Shown here: piece by piece, positions 1 to 9,059 of the stretch
Numbering within the stretch: the first letter of the stretch is position 1
Layout of the letters: every line of letters begins with the position of its first letter
Made by a program: the position numbers and the translations under genes
Notes under the pieces: generated by a model
Database searches by the model: none
The model's input: the letters and a program-made list of their open reading frames with translations, nothing else
What the model was told of the DNA's origin: nothing
From: Salipiger bermudensis HTCC2601
Lineage (GTDB): Bacteria > Pseudomonadota > Alphaproteobacteria > Rhodobacterales > Rhodobacteraceae
DNA: 64,000 nt
Assembly: GCF_000153725.1 (NCBI RefSeq)
Contig: NZ_DS022276.1
Coordinates: forward strand, 3,622,341-3,686,340
Reading direction: 5' to 3'

Positions 1-336
1 CGGGCGCGCGACGAGCCGCGTCTCGAAATCCAGCCCCGGCGACAGGCCGAGATAGGCATGGGTCGGCCGCGCGAAACAATAGATGCAGCCATGCTCGCAG
101 CCACGATACGGGTTGATGGTGCGGTCGAAGGGAATATCCGGCGAGGAGACGTAGTTGATCAGGCTGCGCGGCCGCTCGTCGCTCACCTCGGTGCACAGCT
201 TGGGCAGATCCTCATCGATCTCCCAACCGTCATGGGCATCCTCGTAGCGCAGCCGCTCGAACCGGCCGGTCTCGCGGCTGGCCGCACCGCGTCCCGGACG
301 GCGCTCCTTGTCGATCTGGCGCTTGCTCTCGCTCAT
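1..336 (-). CDS. PA0069-family radical SAM protein (N-terminal part; rest lies left of the window)
   Basis: The first 112 residues are visible. The radical SAM iron-sulfur motif CxxxCxxC reads CEHGCIYC (Cys80, Cys84, Cys87), preceded by NPYRGC and followed by FARPTHAYLGL, the signature of the PA0069/spore-photoproduct-lyase-like subfamily. Such proteins bind a 4Fe-4S cluster and cleave S-adenosylmethionine; the substrate of this subfamily is unknown. The ATG at 336 gives a start MSESKRQ; an in-frame ATG at 354 is also possible. It diverges from the corrinoid gene at 506. Family assignment is secure, function is not. Confidence 0.9.
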   Translation of the reverse strand, partial: MSESKRQIDKERRPGRGAASRETGRFERLRYEDAHDGWEIDEDLPKLCTEVSDERPRSLINYVSSPDIPFDRTINPYRGCEHGCIYCFARPTHAYLGLSPGLDFETRLVARP

Positions 337-505
337 TCGCAAATCATGGAACATTAAGCGAACATTCGCAAGGCCACGGCGTCTGAAGTCGCAGCCGCAA
401 CCGCGCGTGTCGCAAATGTCAAAGCGCGCTGCGGCCATGCACCGCAGGCTCGGAGCACCCAAATCGCCCGCGTGGCCCGCCACGCCCCAAGCACGGATCC
501 TGCCC

Positions 506-1210
506 ATGGCCGACGAAGACGACGACATCATCCTCGCCGATCTCAATGACGAAGAGCTGGTCGAACAGATGTTCGACGATCTGTACGACGGCATGAAGGA
601 CGAGATCGAAGACGCGGTTCACATTCTGCTCGACCGTGGCTGGGCGCCCTACCGCATCCTGACCGAGGCGCTTGTCGGCGGCATGAAGATCGTCGGCGAG
701 GACTTCCGCGACGGCATCCTCTTCGTGCCCGAGGTGCTGCTGGCCGCCAATGCGATGAAGGGGGGCATGGCGATCCTCAAGCCGCTGCTGGCCGAGACCG
801 GCGCTCCGACCATCGGCAAGATGGTGATCGGCACCGTCAAGGGCGACATCCACGACATCGGCAAGAACCTCGTCGCGATGATGATGGAAGGCGCAGGATT
901 CGAGGTGGTCGACCTCGGCATCAACAACCCGGTCGAGAATTATCTTGAGGCGGCGGCGGCGGAAAAGCCTGACATCATCGGCATGTCGGCGCTGCTGACC
1001 ACCACCATGCCCTACATGAAGGTGGTGATCGACACGATGGTCGCCGAGGGCATTCGCGACGACTATCTCGTGCTGGTGGGCGGCGCGCCGCTGAACGAAG
1101 AGTTCGGCAAGGCCATCGGCGCCGACGCCTATTGCCGCGACGCCGCCGTGGCGGTTGAAACCGCCAAAGACCTGATCGCCCGTCGCCACAACCAGCGCGC
1201 CGCGGGCTGA
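506..1210 (+). CDS. Corrinoid (B12-binding) methyltransferase protein, MetH-core/MtbC type
   Basis: A 234-residue free-standing corrinoid carrier. Residues about 15-100 form the helical cap domain and about 104-225 the Rossmann B12 domain, with DIHDIGKN at 114-121 (His116 is the lower axial cobalt ligand), GMSALLTTT near 159 and VGGAP at 191-195. Such proteins shuttle a methyl group between partner methyltransferases. From memory, marine Rhodobacteraceae such as Phaeobacter split methionine synthase into separate homocysteine, pterin and B12-binding proteins, and this gene looks like the B12 part. ATG 506 was chosen because it begins directly at the acidic start of the cap domain; upstream in-frame sequence does not look like protein. 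No methyltransferase partner lies in the window. Confidence 0.92.
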   Translation: MADEDDDIILADLNDEELVEQMFDDLYDGMKDEIEDAVHILLDRGWAPYRILTEALVGGMKIVGEDFRDGILFVPEVLLAANAMKGGMAILKPLLAETGAPTIGKMVIGTVKGDIHDIGKNLVAMMMEGAGFEVVDLGINNPVENYLEAAAAEKPDIIGMSALLTTTMPYMKVVIDTMVAEGIRDDYLVLVGGAPLNEEFGKAIGADAYCRDAAVAVETAKDLIARRHNQRAAG

Positions 1211-1379
1211 TCCACCCCCGTCCTGCTGCCCCGGCGCGCGTCGCCGAGGCAGCGGCACAGCCGTCCCTCTACCGCCCGCCCCACGGACGATCCCATGGCA
1301 GGCGGGCGCCTTGCGGAGGTTTTCCCTTTGAATCGCGCCCCTGACAGCCTATCTTTGACAAGAGGTAAGGGAGACGATC

Positions 1380-1553
1380 ATGCCTGTGACACATCTGGTC
1401 ACGCTTCTTGTCGCGGTTCTGGCATCGGCGGGGCTCACGATCTGGGCGTTTCTGTCCTGGGGCGCGGGCACCATGATCCCGCTGCTTCTCGCCGTGGCGT
1501 TGGCCGTGCGATGGGCCATGACCCCGGTCGCGCCCGATGACGGGCACGCCTGA
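1380..1553 (+). CDS. Small 57-residue membrane protein between the corrinoid and DUF1638 genes
   Basis: ATG at 1380 is preceded by GGGAG with good spacing. The product MPVTHLVTLLVAVLASAGLT continues hydrophobic through about residue 45, enough for one or two membrane helices, and ends in a short polar tail. Its last 17 bases overlap the next gene in another frame, so translation is probably coupled. I do not recognise a family. The strong ribosome site, fitting hydrophobicity and position in the cluster support it as a real gene; the function is unknown. Confidence 0.6.
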   Translation: MPVTHLVTLLVAVLASAGLTIWAFLSWGAGTMIPLLLAVALAVRWAMTPVAPDDGHA

Positions 1554-2211
1554 CAGCGACACCCGCGCCAGCGCCGCGCCGAACGATGCCACGCTGACCG
1601 CGGCCGGGCTCGCGCCGACCGGACACGGCAAGGTCCTGATCATCGCCTGCGGCGCTCTGGCGCGCGAGATCCTCGCCCTTCGCGCGCGCCATGGTTGGGA
1701 TCACATCGATCTCACCTGCTTGCCCGCGATCCTGCACAATCATCCCGAGAAGATCACCGATGCCGTCCGCGAGGCCGTGGCGCGCCACCGCACCAGCCAC
1801 GACCGCATCTTCGTGGCCTATGCCGATTGCGGCACCGGCGGCACCTTGCAGACCGCTTGCGCCGAGCTCGGCGTCGAGATGATCGCGGGGCCGCACTGCT
1901 ATGCCTTCTACGAAGGACTGACGCGATTCGAGGGGCTCGACGAGATCACCAGCTTCTACCTGACCGATTTCCTCGTGCGCCAGTTCGATGCCTTCGTCTG
2001 GACCCCGCTCGGCCTCGACCGGCACCCGGAGCTGCGCGACATGTATTTCGGTCACTACGAGACACTGGTTTATCAGGCACAGACCGACGATCCGACCCTC
2101 ACGGATCTGGCCAGGTCGCACGCAGAGCGGCTCGGGCTGCAGTTCGAACGACGCCTGACGGGCTATGGCGATCTCGAAACCGCGATGGCGCGGTGGGCCG
2201 CGGCTGGGTGA
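1537..2211 (+). CDS. DUF1638 domain-containing protein
   Basis: A 224-residue protein with DUF1638 hallmarks: IACGALAREILAL near residue 34, LHNHPEKI, VAYADCGTGG, AGPHCYAFYEG and a C-terminal segment with GHYETLVYQAQTDDP. The conserved Cys and His residues could bind metal or a corrinoid, which is inference only. DUF1638 genes are repeatedly found beside corrinoid proteins and methyltransferases, as here. The start overlaps the small membrane ORF and has no clear Shine-Dalgarno, consistent with translational coupling. The biochemical role is unknown. Confidence 0.88.
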   Translation: MTGTPDSDTRASAAPNDATLTAAGLAPTGHGKVLIIACGALAREILALRARHGWDHIDLTCLPAILHNHPEKITDAVREAVARHRTSHDRIFVAYADCGTGGTLQTACAELGVEMIAGPHCYAFYEGLTRFEGLDEITSFYLTDFLVRQFDAFVWTPLGLDRHPELRDMYFGHYETLVYQAQTDDPTLTDLARSHAERLGLQFERRLTGYGDLETAMARWAAAG

Positions 2212-2250
2212 CGCGTGCCGCTCTGGCTCTGCACAGCATGAAGAGCCTTG

Positions 2251-2373
2251 AGTGAGGGGGCTATCCCCCGTCATGCACAGGATGACCAGCGCAAAGTGAG
2301 GGGGCTCTGCCCCCGTCCCGGCGGGGCCGGGCCTCCCCCGGAGTATTTCCGAACGTAAAGAAGACAGGGGCGT
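2251..2373 (+). repeat. Composite intergenic element: two GC hairpins plus GAGTATTT/GAAC/AGAAGA block
   Basis: Two near-identical hairpins, AGTGAGGGGG-ctat-CCCCCGTC (2251-2272) and AGTGAGGGGG-ctctg-CCCCCGTC (2295-2317), are followed by GCCTCCCCCG and the block GAGTATTT-cc-GAAC-gta-AAGAAGA (2341 onward) ending in CAGGGGCG. The same block recurs at about 14.8, 14.95, 27.9, 28.04, 28.16 and 45.0 kb. Here it lies between two convergent genes and may double as a terminator. Confidence 0.7.
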
Positions 2374-2390
2374 TGTCGCGCTCGGTCAGC

Positions 2391-4151
2391 TCAGTTGTCC
2401 GTCGGGCTCTCGCGGAGAACGAGGGAGATCGGCACAAGGGCGACGCTGCTGGCGCGGTCCTGCAGGCCCCAGAGCAGCAGGGCCGAGACCGTGTCCGCGC
2501 GCAGGCGGCCAAGCATCACCACCGCGCCCTCCTGGCGCGCCTTGAAGGCCGCCTGATCTAGGAAGCGGCGCATGACCCGCGGATCCTGCCCCTCGCCATC
2601 GAAATCCCGGAACACCGTGACCGTGGGCACCGCTTCGCGGCGGGCCAGCGCCTCGCCGGTGTTCAGCCCCTTGGGCTGCATCAGCAGCCCGTGACCGGAG
2701 GCACCGAGATATTGCGCCGCCTGCTCGGAGATCGCGCGGGTCGCCTGAAGGCCGTCGCCGGGCGCCTCCATCACCGCCACCGCCTCGGGCACGGCCCCGA
2801 GGCTGCCCTCGAGCGTGACCTCCACGTCGGTGGCCTGAGCCCCTTCGGGCACGCCCGCGATGGCAAGCACCTCGAACCCCGCGTCGCGATAGCCCTGCGC
2901 CGTGGCGGCCGCGTCGGGATGCGAGGCGGGAATCGCAAAGCTTACCGCGAAGGGAAACTCGCCGACCGTGTCGGGGCCGAGCGGGCCCGTCCCGTCGTCG
3001 ATCAGCACGATCGCCATGCGCGGGGCGTCGTCCTCGGCCTCGGTGGGCACGGCGTAGCGCTCGAGCGGCGACAACTCGGACGGCGCGGCTTCGGGCGCGG
3101 GGGTCGGCTCTGCCGGGGCCGCCTCTCCGATCGAGGGCAGACGGCTTGCGCTTTCGCCAGCCCCGCGATCGGCAAGCGAGCCGGCCGGGGTGCCGATGGC
3201 GGGCCTGCCGGCCCCGGCAGTCTCGGACGTTGGGCTGCCCGGCAGCGTGCTCACGCGGGGCAGCGCATCCTCTCCCGGCACCAGCGGCGCCGGCAGCGGC
3301 GGTGTCGGCGTCTGGGTGGAGACCTCTGGGGCGGCCTCGTCCTGCGGCGCGTCGGGCAAGACGCTGTCGCGGCGGGCCGGACTGTCGGCGCTCGCCATCT
3401 CCATCGACGGGGTGTCGATGTCGGGCGTGGCAGGAGGCGCGGGCGCGTCCAGAGCCGTCTCGGCCTCGGGCGGGATGTCGGTGGCGACGCTGATCTCGGA
3501 GGCAGGCTCGGGCGCCGCGGCGGTCACCTCGCCGGGCTGGCCGGGGCGCGCGACCGTTTCGGCGCCTGCAGGCTCGTCAGGGGCCAGGCCGGCGGCGGGG
3601 GTGACGGTCTCGACACCATCCTCGGGGCTGGTCTGTGGGGCGTTGTCCTGCAGCGTGGGCTCGGGAGCCGGGTCGATCGCAGGTGCCGCAGGGCTGTCAG
3701 CGATATCACTGGAGTCGGCTTCGTCCGCGGCGCGGGCTGGCATCTCCTCGGCCATCGGCACGGTCTCGGATTCGACGACAGGCTCCGGCACCTCGGCGAC
3801 CTCGGGGGCGGCCGGTTCGGCAAACTCGGGATCGGGCTCGCCCGGCGCCATCTCGGGATCGGTTTCTGCCTCGGGCACCACTTCGTCGACATCGCGCTCT
3901 GCAGGCTCTGCGGGCTCTGCGGACACGTCGTCAGATGCGACCTCGACACCTAGCTGTGGCTGCTCGGGCGCCTCGGGCTCTGGCGTCTCGACGGTCTCAG
4001 GTGCCGCGGTCTCCGATACCGGCGCCTCTGCCTCGGGCGGCAGCGCGGCGCGCCCCCGCTGCGGTGGGCCCGTCAGCACCGAGACCGTGCCCAATGCCAC
4101 GCCCGACACCACCGTGCCGATGATCGCCCCCGCGAGAAACCCTCGTGCCAT
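2391..4151 (-). CDS. Divergent polysaccharide deacetylase (DUF610/YibQ-like), membrane anchored
   Basis: 586 residues. One N-terminal membrane segment (residues about 3-26, MARGFLAGAIIG...) is followed by about 350 residues of Glu/Ala/Pro-rich acidic low-complexity linker and a globular C-terminal domain from about residue 379 (MAIVLIDDGTGPLG) matching the divergent polysaccharide deacetylase family. Family members are thought to act on envelope or septal polysaccharide. The usual second catalytic stretch (H-x-P-M in relatives) reads LAIAGVP here, so catalytic competence is doubtful. ATG 4151 has GAGGG nine bases upstream; ATG 4214 is possible but has poor spacing. Confidence 0.85.
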   Translation of the reverse strand: MARGFLAGAIIGTVVSGVALGTVSVLTGPPQRGRAALPPEAEAPVSETAAPETVETPEPEAPEQPQLGVEVASDDVSAEPAEPAERDVDEVVPEAETDPEMAPGEPDPEFAEPAAPEVAEVPEPVVESETVPMAEEMPARAADEADSSDIADSPAAPAIDPAPEPTLQDNAPQTSPEDGVETVTPAAGLAPDEPAGAETVARPGQPGEVTAAAPEPASEISVATDIPPEAETALDAPAPPATPDIDTPSMEMASADSPARRDSVLPDAPQDEAAPEVSTQTPTPPLPAPLVPGEDALPRVSTLPGSPTSETAGAGRPAIGTPAGSLADRGAGESASRLPSIGEAAPAEPTPAPEAAPSELSPLERYAVPTEAEDDAPRMAIVLIDDGTGPLGPDTVGEFPFAVSFAIPASHPDAAATAQGYRDAGFEVLAIAGVPEGAQATDVEVTLEGSLGAVPEAVAVMEAPGDGLQATRAISEQAAQYLGASGHGLLMQPKGLNTGEALARREAVPTVTVFRDFDGEGQDPRVMRRFLDQAAFKARQEGAVVMLGRLRADTVSALLLWGLQDRASSVALVPISLVLRESPTDN

Positions 4152-4288
4152 CGCTTCTGCCCTCTTCGCCCGCTGCGCCCCCGGCCCCGTGCCCGGGCCG
4201 TTGTCGTGGCGCATGCCCTTGACGCTGCACCATCTTGGGGCGCATGTATAGCCCCGACCAAGACCCGTCTCCAGACCGAGAATGCCTC

Positions 4289-4870
4289 ATGCTTCTGCTC
4301 ATCGACAACTATGACAGCTTTACCTACAACCTCGTGCATTACGTGGGCGAGCTTGGTGTCGAAACGCAGGTCTGGCGCAACGATGCGCTCGACGTGCAGC
4401 AGGCCATGGCGCTGAAACCTGCCGGCATCCTGCTGAGCCCCGGCCCATGCGACCCTGACCAGGCGGGCATCTGCCTCGCGCTGACCGAGGCGGCGGCCGA
4501 AACCGGCACGCCGCTTTTCGGCGTCTGCCTCGGGCACCAGACCATCGGCCAGGCCTTCGGCGGCACCGTCAGGCAGCACTCCGAGATCGTGCACGGCAAG
4601 ATGGGCACCATGCATCACGACGGCACCGGCGTGTTCAGCACCCTGCCCTCGCCCTTCGAGGCGACGCGTTACCACAGCCTCGTGGTCGATCGCGACACGC
4701 TCCCCGAGGAGCTGATCGTCAACGCCTGGCTCGAGGACGGCACCATCATGGGGCTGCGTCACCGCGATCTGCCGATCCACGGCGTGCAGTTCCACCCCGA
4801 GAGCATCGCCTCCGAACACGGGCACCAGCTGCTCAAGAATTTCCTCGACACGATGAAGGTCCCCGCATGA
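4289..4870 (+). CDS. trpG: Anthranilate synthase component II (glutamine amidotransferase)
   Basis: 193 residues, a class I glutamine amidotransferase that hydrolyses glutamine and passes ammonia to TrpE. It begins [20 protein letters not shown]; the nucleophile is Cys80 in GVCLGHQ, with His169 and Glu171 (FHPES) completing the triad. It overlaps trpD by four bases. TrpE is not in the window, so the protein could in principle also serve folate synthesis (PabA), but the position before trpD and trpC supports tryptophan. An upstream in-frame ATG at 4235 adds a non-conserved tail and was rejected. Confidence 0.96.
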   Translation: MLLLIDNYDSFTYNLVHYVGELGVETQVWRNDALDVQQAMALKPAGILLSPGPCDPDQAGICLALTEAAAETGTPLFGVCLGHQTIGQAFGGTVRQHSEIVHGKMGTMHHDGTGVFSTLPSPFEATRYHSLVVDRDTLPEELIVNAWLEDGTIMGLRHRDLPIHGVQFHPESIASEHGHQLLKNFLDTMKVPA

Positions 4871-5889
4871 GCGACCGCCTCAAGCCGTTGATCGGCACCG
4901 CCGCCACCCGTCCGCTGACGCAGGAGGAGGCGGAGGCCGCCTTCGAGGTCCTGTTCGAAGGCGAGGCCACGCCGGCCCAGATGGGCGGCTTCCTGATGGC
5001 GCTGCGCACCCGGGGCGAGACGGTCGACGAGTACACCGCCGCCGCCGGCGTGATGCGCGCCAAGCGCAACGCGGTGATCGCGCCCGAAGGCGCCATCGAC
5101 ATCGTCGGCACCGGCGGTGACGGCAAGGGCACGCTCAACATCTCGACCGCGACCGCCTTCGTGGTGGCCGGCGCCGGTGTCACCGTGGCCAAGCACGGCA
5201 ACCGCAACCTCTCGTCGAAATCCGGCTCCGCCGATGCGCTCGCCGAAATGGGCATCCAGGTGATGCTGCCCGCCGCCGCCATCGCGCCGATCCTCGAGAG
5301 CGTCGGCATCTGTTTCATGATGGCGCCGATGCACCATCCGGCGATGAAGCATGTCGCGCCGGTCCGCACCGAGCTCGGCACCCGCACGATCTTCAACATC
5401 CTCGGGCCGCTCACCAACCCCGCCGGGGTCAAGCGCCAGCTGACCGGCGCCTTCTCGCGCGAACTGATCCGCCCGATGGCCGAGACGCTGGGCAAGCTCG
5501 GCTCCGAGCGCGCCTGGCTCGTGCACGGTTCCGATGGCACCGACGAGCTTGCGATCTCGGGCAAGAGCTGGGTCGCGGCGCTCGAGGAAGACGGCTCGGT
5601 GCGAGAGGTCGAGCTGCACCCCGAGGATGCGGGCCTTCCGGAGCACCCGTTCGAAGAGATCGTCGGGGGCACCCCGGCCGAAAACGCCGAAGCCTTCCGC
5701 GCGCTTCTGGGCGGCGCCCAGACCGCCTATCGTGACGCGGTGCTGCTGAATTCCGCCGCGGCGCTGGTGGTGGCCGGTAAGGCCGCAGACCTGCGAGAGG
5801 GCGTCGCACAGGCGCGTGAGAGCATCGACAGCGGCGCCGCCAAGGCCAAGATCACGGCGCTGGCAGAGGCCACGCAAAAGGCCGCATGA
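4867..5889 (+). CDS. trpD: Anthranilate phosphoribosyltransferase
   Basis: 340 residues, the usual length. It transfers the phosphoribosyl group of PRPP to anthranilate, the second step of tryptophan synthesis. The glycine-rich PRPP loop [14 protein letters not shown] starts at residue 81, and [15 protein letters not shown] (109-123) is the conserved substrate-binding segment. Both ends overlap neighbours by four bases (trpG upstream, ung downstream), so it lies in one transcription unit with them. Confidence 0.97.
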   Translation: MSDRLKPLIGTAATRPLTQEEAEAAFEVLFEGEATPAQMGGFLMALRTRGETVDEYTAAAGVMRAKRNAVIAPEGAIDIVGTGGDGKGTLNISTATAFVVAGAGVTVAKHGNRNLSSKSGSADALAEMGIQVMLPAAAIAPILESVGICFMMAPMHHPAMKHVAPVRTELGTRTIFNILGPLTNPAGVKRQLTGAFSRELIRPMAETLGKLGSERAWLVHGSDGTDELAISGKSWVAALEEDGSVREVELHPEDAGLPEHPFEEIVGGTPAENAEAFRALLGGAQTAYRDAVLLNSAAALVVAGKAADLREGVAQARESIDSGAAKAKITALAEATQKAA

Positions 5890-6542
5890 GACCGCCCGAG
5901 GCCTGGGCCGAACTGCCCTTCTTCCACGACGACCTGCCGCGCATAGAAGCCGCCCTGGCGGCCGAGACGCGGCAGATCCTGCCACCCGCGCCGCAGGTCT
6001 TTGCCGCGCTTGACGCCTGCGCACCCGAGGATGTGCGGGTGGTGATCCTGGGACAGGATCCCTACCCGACGCCGGGCCACGCCCACGGGCTTGCCTTCTC
6101 GGCAGAGCCCGAGGTGCGCCCGCTGCCGCGCTCGCTCGGCAATATCTACAAGGAGCTCGAGGCCGAGTTCGGGGCTTGCCCGCCGACTGCCGACCTGCGG
6201 TTCTGGGCGGCGCAGGGCGTTCTTCTGCTGAACACTGCGCTCACCGTGCCCGCGGGCAGCGCCGGCGCCCATGCCAAGCTCGGCTGGTCGAGGCTGACCG
6301 AGCAAGTCCTTGAAACGCTGTCCGAAACGCCACGTGCCTTCATCCTCTGGGGGAACCACGCGCAGGGCTTCGCCAAGCACATCACTGGCGGAGACCACCT
6401 GATCCTGCGCTCCGCCCATCCCTCGCCGCTCTCGGCGCGGCGCGGCTTTTTCGGCTCGCGCCCCTTTTCCCGTGTCAACGACTGGCTTATTGCTCGGGGC
6501 GACACGCCGATCAACTGGACGACGCCGGAGGCGCCCGCATGA
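5886..6542 (+). CDS. ung: Uracil-DNA glycosylase, family 1
   Basis: 218 residues. It removes uracil from DNA in base-excision repair. Motif A reads GQDPY (56-60) with catalytic Asp58, [11 protein letters not shown] follows near residue 112, and HPSPLS at 178-183 carries His178. The residue after GQDPY is Pro rather than the His of the Escherichia coli enzyme. It sits between trpD and trpC with ATGA overlaps on both sides, so a repair gene is co-translated with tryptophan enzymes. Confidence 0.95.
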   Translation: MRPPEAWAELPFFHDDLPRIEAALAAETRQILPPAPQVFAALDACAPEDVRVVILGQDPYPTPGHAHGLAFSAEPEVRPLPRSLGNIYKELEAEFGACPPTADLRFWAAQGVLLLNTALTVPAGSAGAHAKLGWSRLTEQVLETLSETPRAFILWGNHAQGFAKHITGGDHLILRSAHPSPLSARRGFFGSRPFSRVNDWLIARGDTPINWTTPEAPA

Positions 6543-7342
6543 CCATCACCATTCTCGACAAGATCAAGCACTACAAGCTCGAGGAAGTGGCCGCCGACAA
6601 GGCCGTCAGGCCGCTCTCCGAGATCGAGGCCGAGGCCCGCGCCGCAGACCCTGTGCGCCCCTTCGGCGCAGCCCTGCGCAAGGCGTCCGAGACCGGCTAC
6701 GGGCTGATTGCAGAGGTCAAGAAAGCTTCGCCCTCCAAGGGGCTGATCCGAGAGGATTTTCACCCCGCCACCCTGGCCGCTGCCTACGAGAACGGCGGGG
6801 CCACCTGCCTGTCGGTCCTGACCGATACCCCGTCCTTCCAGGGCGCGAAATCCTTCCTGACCGAGGCCCGCGCGGCGACCTCTCTGCCGGCGCTGCGCAA
6901 GGATTTCATGTACGATCCCTATCAGGTCGCCGAAGCCCGCGCGCTCGGCGCCGACTGCATCCTGATCATCATGGCCAGCGTCTCCGACACGCTCGCCGCC
7001 GAGCTGGAAGACGCTGCCTTCGACTGGGGCATGGATGCTCTGATCGAGGTGCACAACGCCGAAGAGCTTGACCGCGCGCTCAAGCTGAAGTCGCCGCTCA
7101 TCGGAATTAATAACCGAAATCTCAAGACCTTCGAGTTGACACTTGACACGACGCGCGAGCTGTCGAAGCGGGTGCCCGAGGATCGCATTCTGGTCTGCGA
7201 AAGCGGTCTCTACACCCCCGCCGATCTTGCCGACATGGCGAGCTACGGCGCCCGCAGCTTCCTCATCGGTGAGAGCCTCATGCGGCAGGAGAACGTCGAG
7301 GACGCAACCCGCACGCTGCTTGCAGATCCGGTGCCGGCATGA
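6539..7342 (+). CDS. trpC: Indole-3-glycerol-phosphate synthase
   Basis: 267 residues, a TIM barrel that closes CdRP to indole-3-glycerol phosphate. [12 protein letters not shown] (57-68) carries catalytic Glu59 and Lys61, and [12 protein letters not shown] places a second catalytic Lys at 121. INNRNLKTF and [11 protein letters not shown] are the later phosphate-binding strands. It is monofunctional, with no fused TrpF. It overlaps ung upstream and moaC downstream by four bases. Confidence 0.97.
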   Translation: MTITILDKIKHYKLEEVAADKAVRPLSEIEAEARAADPVRPFGAALRKASETGYGLIAEVKKASPSKGLIREDFHPATLAAAYENGGATCLSVLTDTPSFQGAKSFLTEARAATSLPALRKDFMYDPYQVAEARALGADCILIIMASVSDTLAAELEDAAFDWGMDALIEVHNAEELDRALKLKSPLIGINNRNLKTFELTLDTTRELSKRVPEDRILVCESGLYTPADLADMASYGARSFLIGESLMRQENVEDATRTLLADPVPA

Positions 7343-7815
7343 GCGGCTTGACCCATTTCGATGCCAAGGGCGACGCCCACATGGTCGACGTCTCCGAGAA
7401 GGCGGTGACGGCGCGCGTCGCCACCGCCGAGGGCTGGGTGAAGATGGCCCCCGAGACTTTTGACATCATCACCGAGGGACGCGCCAAGAAAGGCGACGTG
7501 ATCGGCGTGGCGCGTCTGGCGGGGATCATGGGGTCCAAGAAGACGCCCGAGCTGATCCCGCTCTGCCACCCGCTGCCGGTGACCAAGGTGTCGGTCGAGA
7601 TCACGCCCGATGCCGCGCTCCCGGGCCTGCGCATCGAGGCCACCGTGAAGACCACCGGCCAGACCGGAGTCGAGATGGAGGCTCTGACCGCCGTCTCGAC
7701 CGCGGCGCTCACGGTCTATGACATGGCCAAGGCGGTCGACAAGGCGATGCAGATTGGTGGTATCCGCGTCATCCTGAAGGATGGCGGAAAATCAGGGCGT
7801 TACGAGGCGACATGA
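7339..7815 (+). CDS. moaC: Cyclic pyranopterin monophosphate synthase
   Basis: 158 residues. MoaC converts the cyclic dihydro-GTP product of MoaA into cPMP, the first pterin of molybdenum cofactor synthesis. [14 protein letters not shown] (67-80) and the catalytic segment [23 protein letters not shown] (113-135, with Asp128 and Lys131) are intact. It overlaps trpC and moeA by four bases each, making a trp-moa operon. Confidence 0.97.
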   Translation: MSGLTHFDAKGDAHMVDVSEKAVTARVATAEGWVKMAPETFDIITEGRAKKGDVIGVARLAGIMGSKKTPELIPLCHPLPVTKVSVEITPDAALPGLRIEATVKTTGQTGVEMEALTAVSTAALTVYDMAKAVDKAMQIGGIRVILKDGGKSGRYEAT

Positions 7816-8981
7816 TATCAGTGTCCGAAGCGCTGGACCGGCTGTTCTCGCTCGCCGCGCCGCTCTCCGCGGAAACGGTCCCGCTTCACCGGGCCGTCGG
7901 GCGCGTGATGGTAGAGCCTGTGACGGCGCGCCGCGATCAGCCGCCCTTCAACGCCTCGGCCATGGATGGTTACGCCGTTACCGAAGCAGCGCCCGGCAAG
8001 AGACTGAACGTCATTGGGGAATCCGCTGCAGGATCATCTTTTGAAGGCCCTGTCGGCGACGCAGACGCCGTGCGGATCTTTACCGGCGCTCCGGTCCCCG
8101 AGGGCGTCACCACCGTGGTGATCCAGGAGGATGTGGACCGCGATGGCGACACGATCCTGATCACCGACCGGCTCGGCTCTGGCACGAATATCCGCCCCCT
8201 CGGCGGCGATTTCCGCGTCGGAGAGACGATCCCTGCGCCGCGCCTCCTCGGCCCGCAGGACATCGCCCTTCTGGCCGCCATGAACATCCCCACGGTACGG
8301 GTCGCCCGGCGCCCGCGCGTCGCGCTGATCTCCACCGGTGACGAGCTCGTCATGCCCGGCGAAACGCCCGGTCCCGACCAGATCATCGTCTCGAACACCT
8401 TCGGTCTCCACGCCATGCTCACCCAGGCCGGTGCCGAGCCCCGGATCCTGCCCATCGCCCACGATACCGAAGCGGCGCTCGCGACCGTGCTCGGGCTGGT
8501 CGACGACGCCGATCTGGTGATCACCATCGGCGGCGCCTCGGTGGGCGATCACGATCTCGTGGCGAAGGTGGCCGCACAGCTTGGGCTTGAGCGCGCGTTC
8601 CACAAGGTCGCCATGCGCCCGGGCAAGCCATTGATGTCTGGCCGGCTGGGCGATGCGATGATGATTGGTCTGCCGGGAAATCCCGTGTCGGCAATGGTTT
8701 GCGGTGAAATCTTCGTGAAACCCGTGATCCGCGCGATGCAGGGATTGCCCGCCGAGCCCGCCCCCCGCGAAACTGCGCAGCTTGCGGCGGAAATCGGCTC
8801 GAACGGCCCGCGAGAGCATTACATGCGCGGCCGCTCGGAGCCGGATGGCCGGGTCACCGTGTTCTGCCGTCAGGACAGTTCGCTGCTGAGCGTGCTTGGC
8901 GCGTCGGACGTGCTGGTGGTGCGCCCGCCGAAGGACGGCCCGCGCGCCGCCGGGGATCTGGTGGAAATCGTGCGTCTCTGA
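7812..8981 (+). CDS. moeA: Molybdopterin molybdenumtransferase MoeA
   Basis: 389 residues. MoeA inserts molybdate into adenylated molybdopterin. Conserved stretches include [10 protein letters not shown] near residue 51, [10 protein letters not shown] near 93, STGDELV near 176, [11 protein letters not shown] near 237 and [10 protein letters not shown] near 269, followed by [10 protein letters not shown]. Domain order and length match the family. It is last in the operon; lexA follows after 78 bases with its own promoter. Confidence 0.96.
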   Translation: MISVSEALDRLFSLAAPLSAETVPLHRAVGRVMVEPVTARRDQPPFNASAMDGYAVTEAAPGKRLNVIGESAAGSSFEGPVGDADAVRIFTGAPVPEGVTTVVIQEDVDRDGDTILITDRLGSGTNIRPLGGDFRVGETIPAPRLLGPQDIALLAAMNIPTVRVARRPRVALISTGDELVMPGETPGPDQIIVSNTFGLHAMLTQAGAEPRILPIAHDTEAALATVLGLVDDADLVITIGGASVGDHDLVAKVAAQLGLERAFHKVAMRPGKPLMSGRLGDAMMIGLPGNPVSAMVCGEIFVKPVIRAMQGLPAEPAPRETAQLAAEIGSNGPREHYMRGRSEPDGRVTVFCRQDSSLLSVLGASDVLVVRPPKDGPRAAGDLVEIVRL

Positions 8982-9000
8982 CGATGTTTGCCACAGCATG

Positions 9001-9029
9001 TTGACACAAAACAAGAACATGCGTAGAAC
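9001..9029 (+). promoter_or_regulatory. lexA promoter with overlapping SOS (LexA) box
   Basis: TTGACA at 9001-9006 and TAGAAC at 9024-9029 are separated by 17 bases, a good sigma-70-type promoter. The direct repeat GAAC-N7-GAAC (9015-9018 and 9026-9029) is the alphaproteobacterial LexA operator and overlaps the -10 region, so LexA would repress its own gene. Confidence 0.88.
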
Positions 9030-9059
9030 AAAGGGCAGACAAACGGCGGAGACCGCGGC

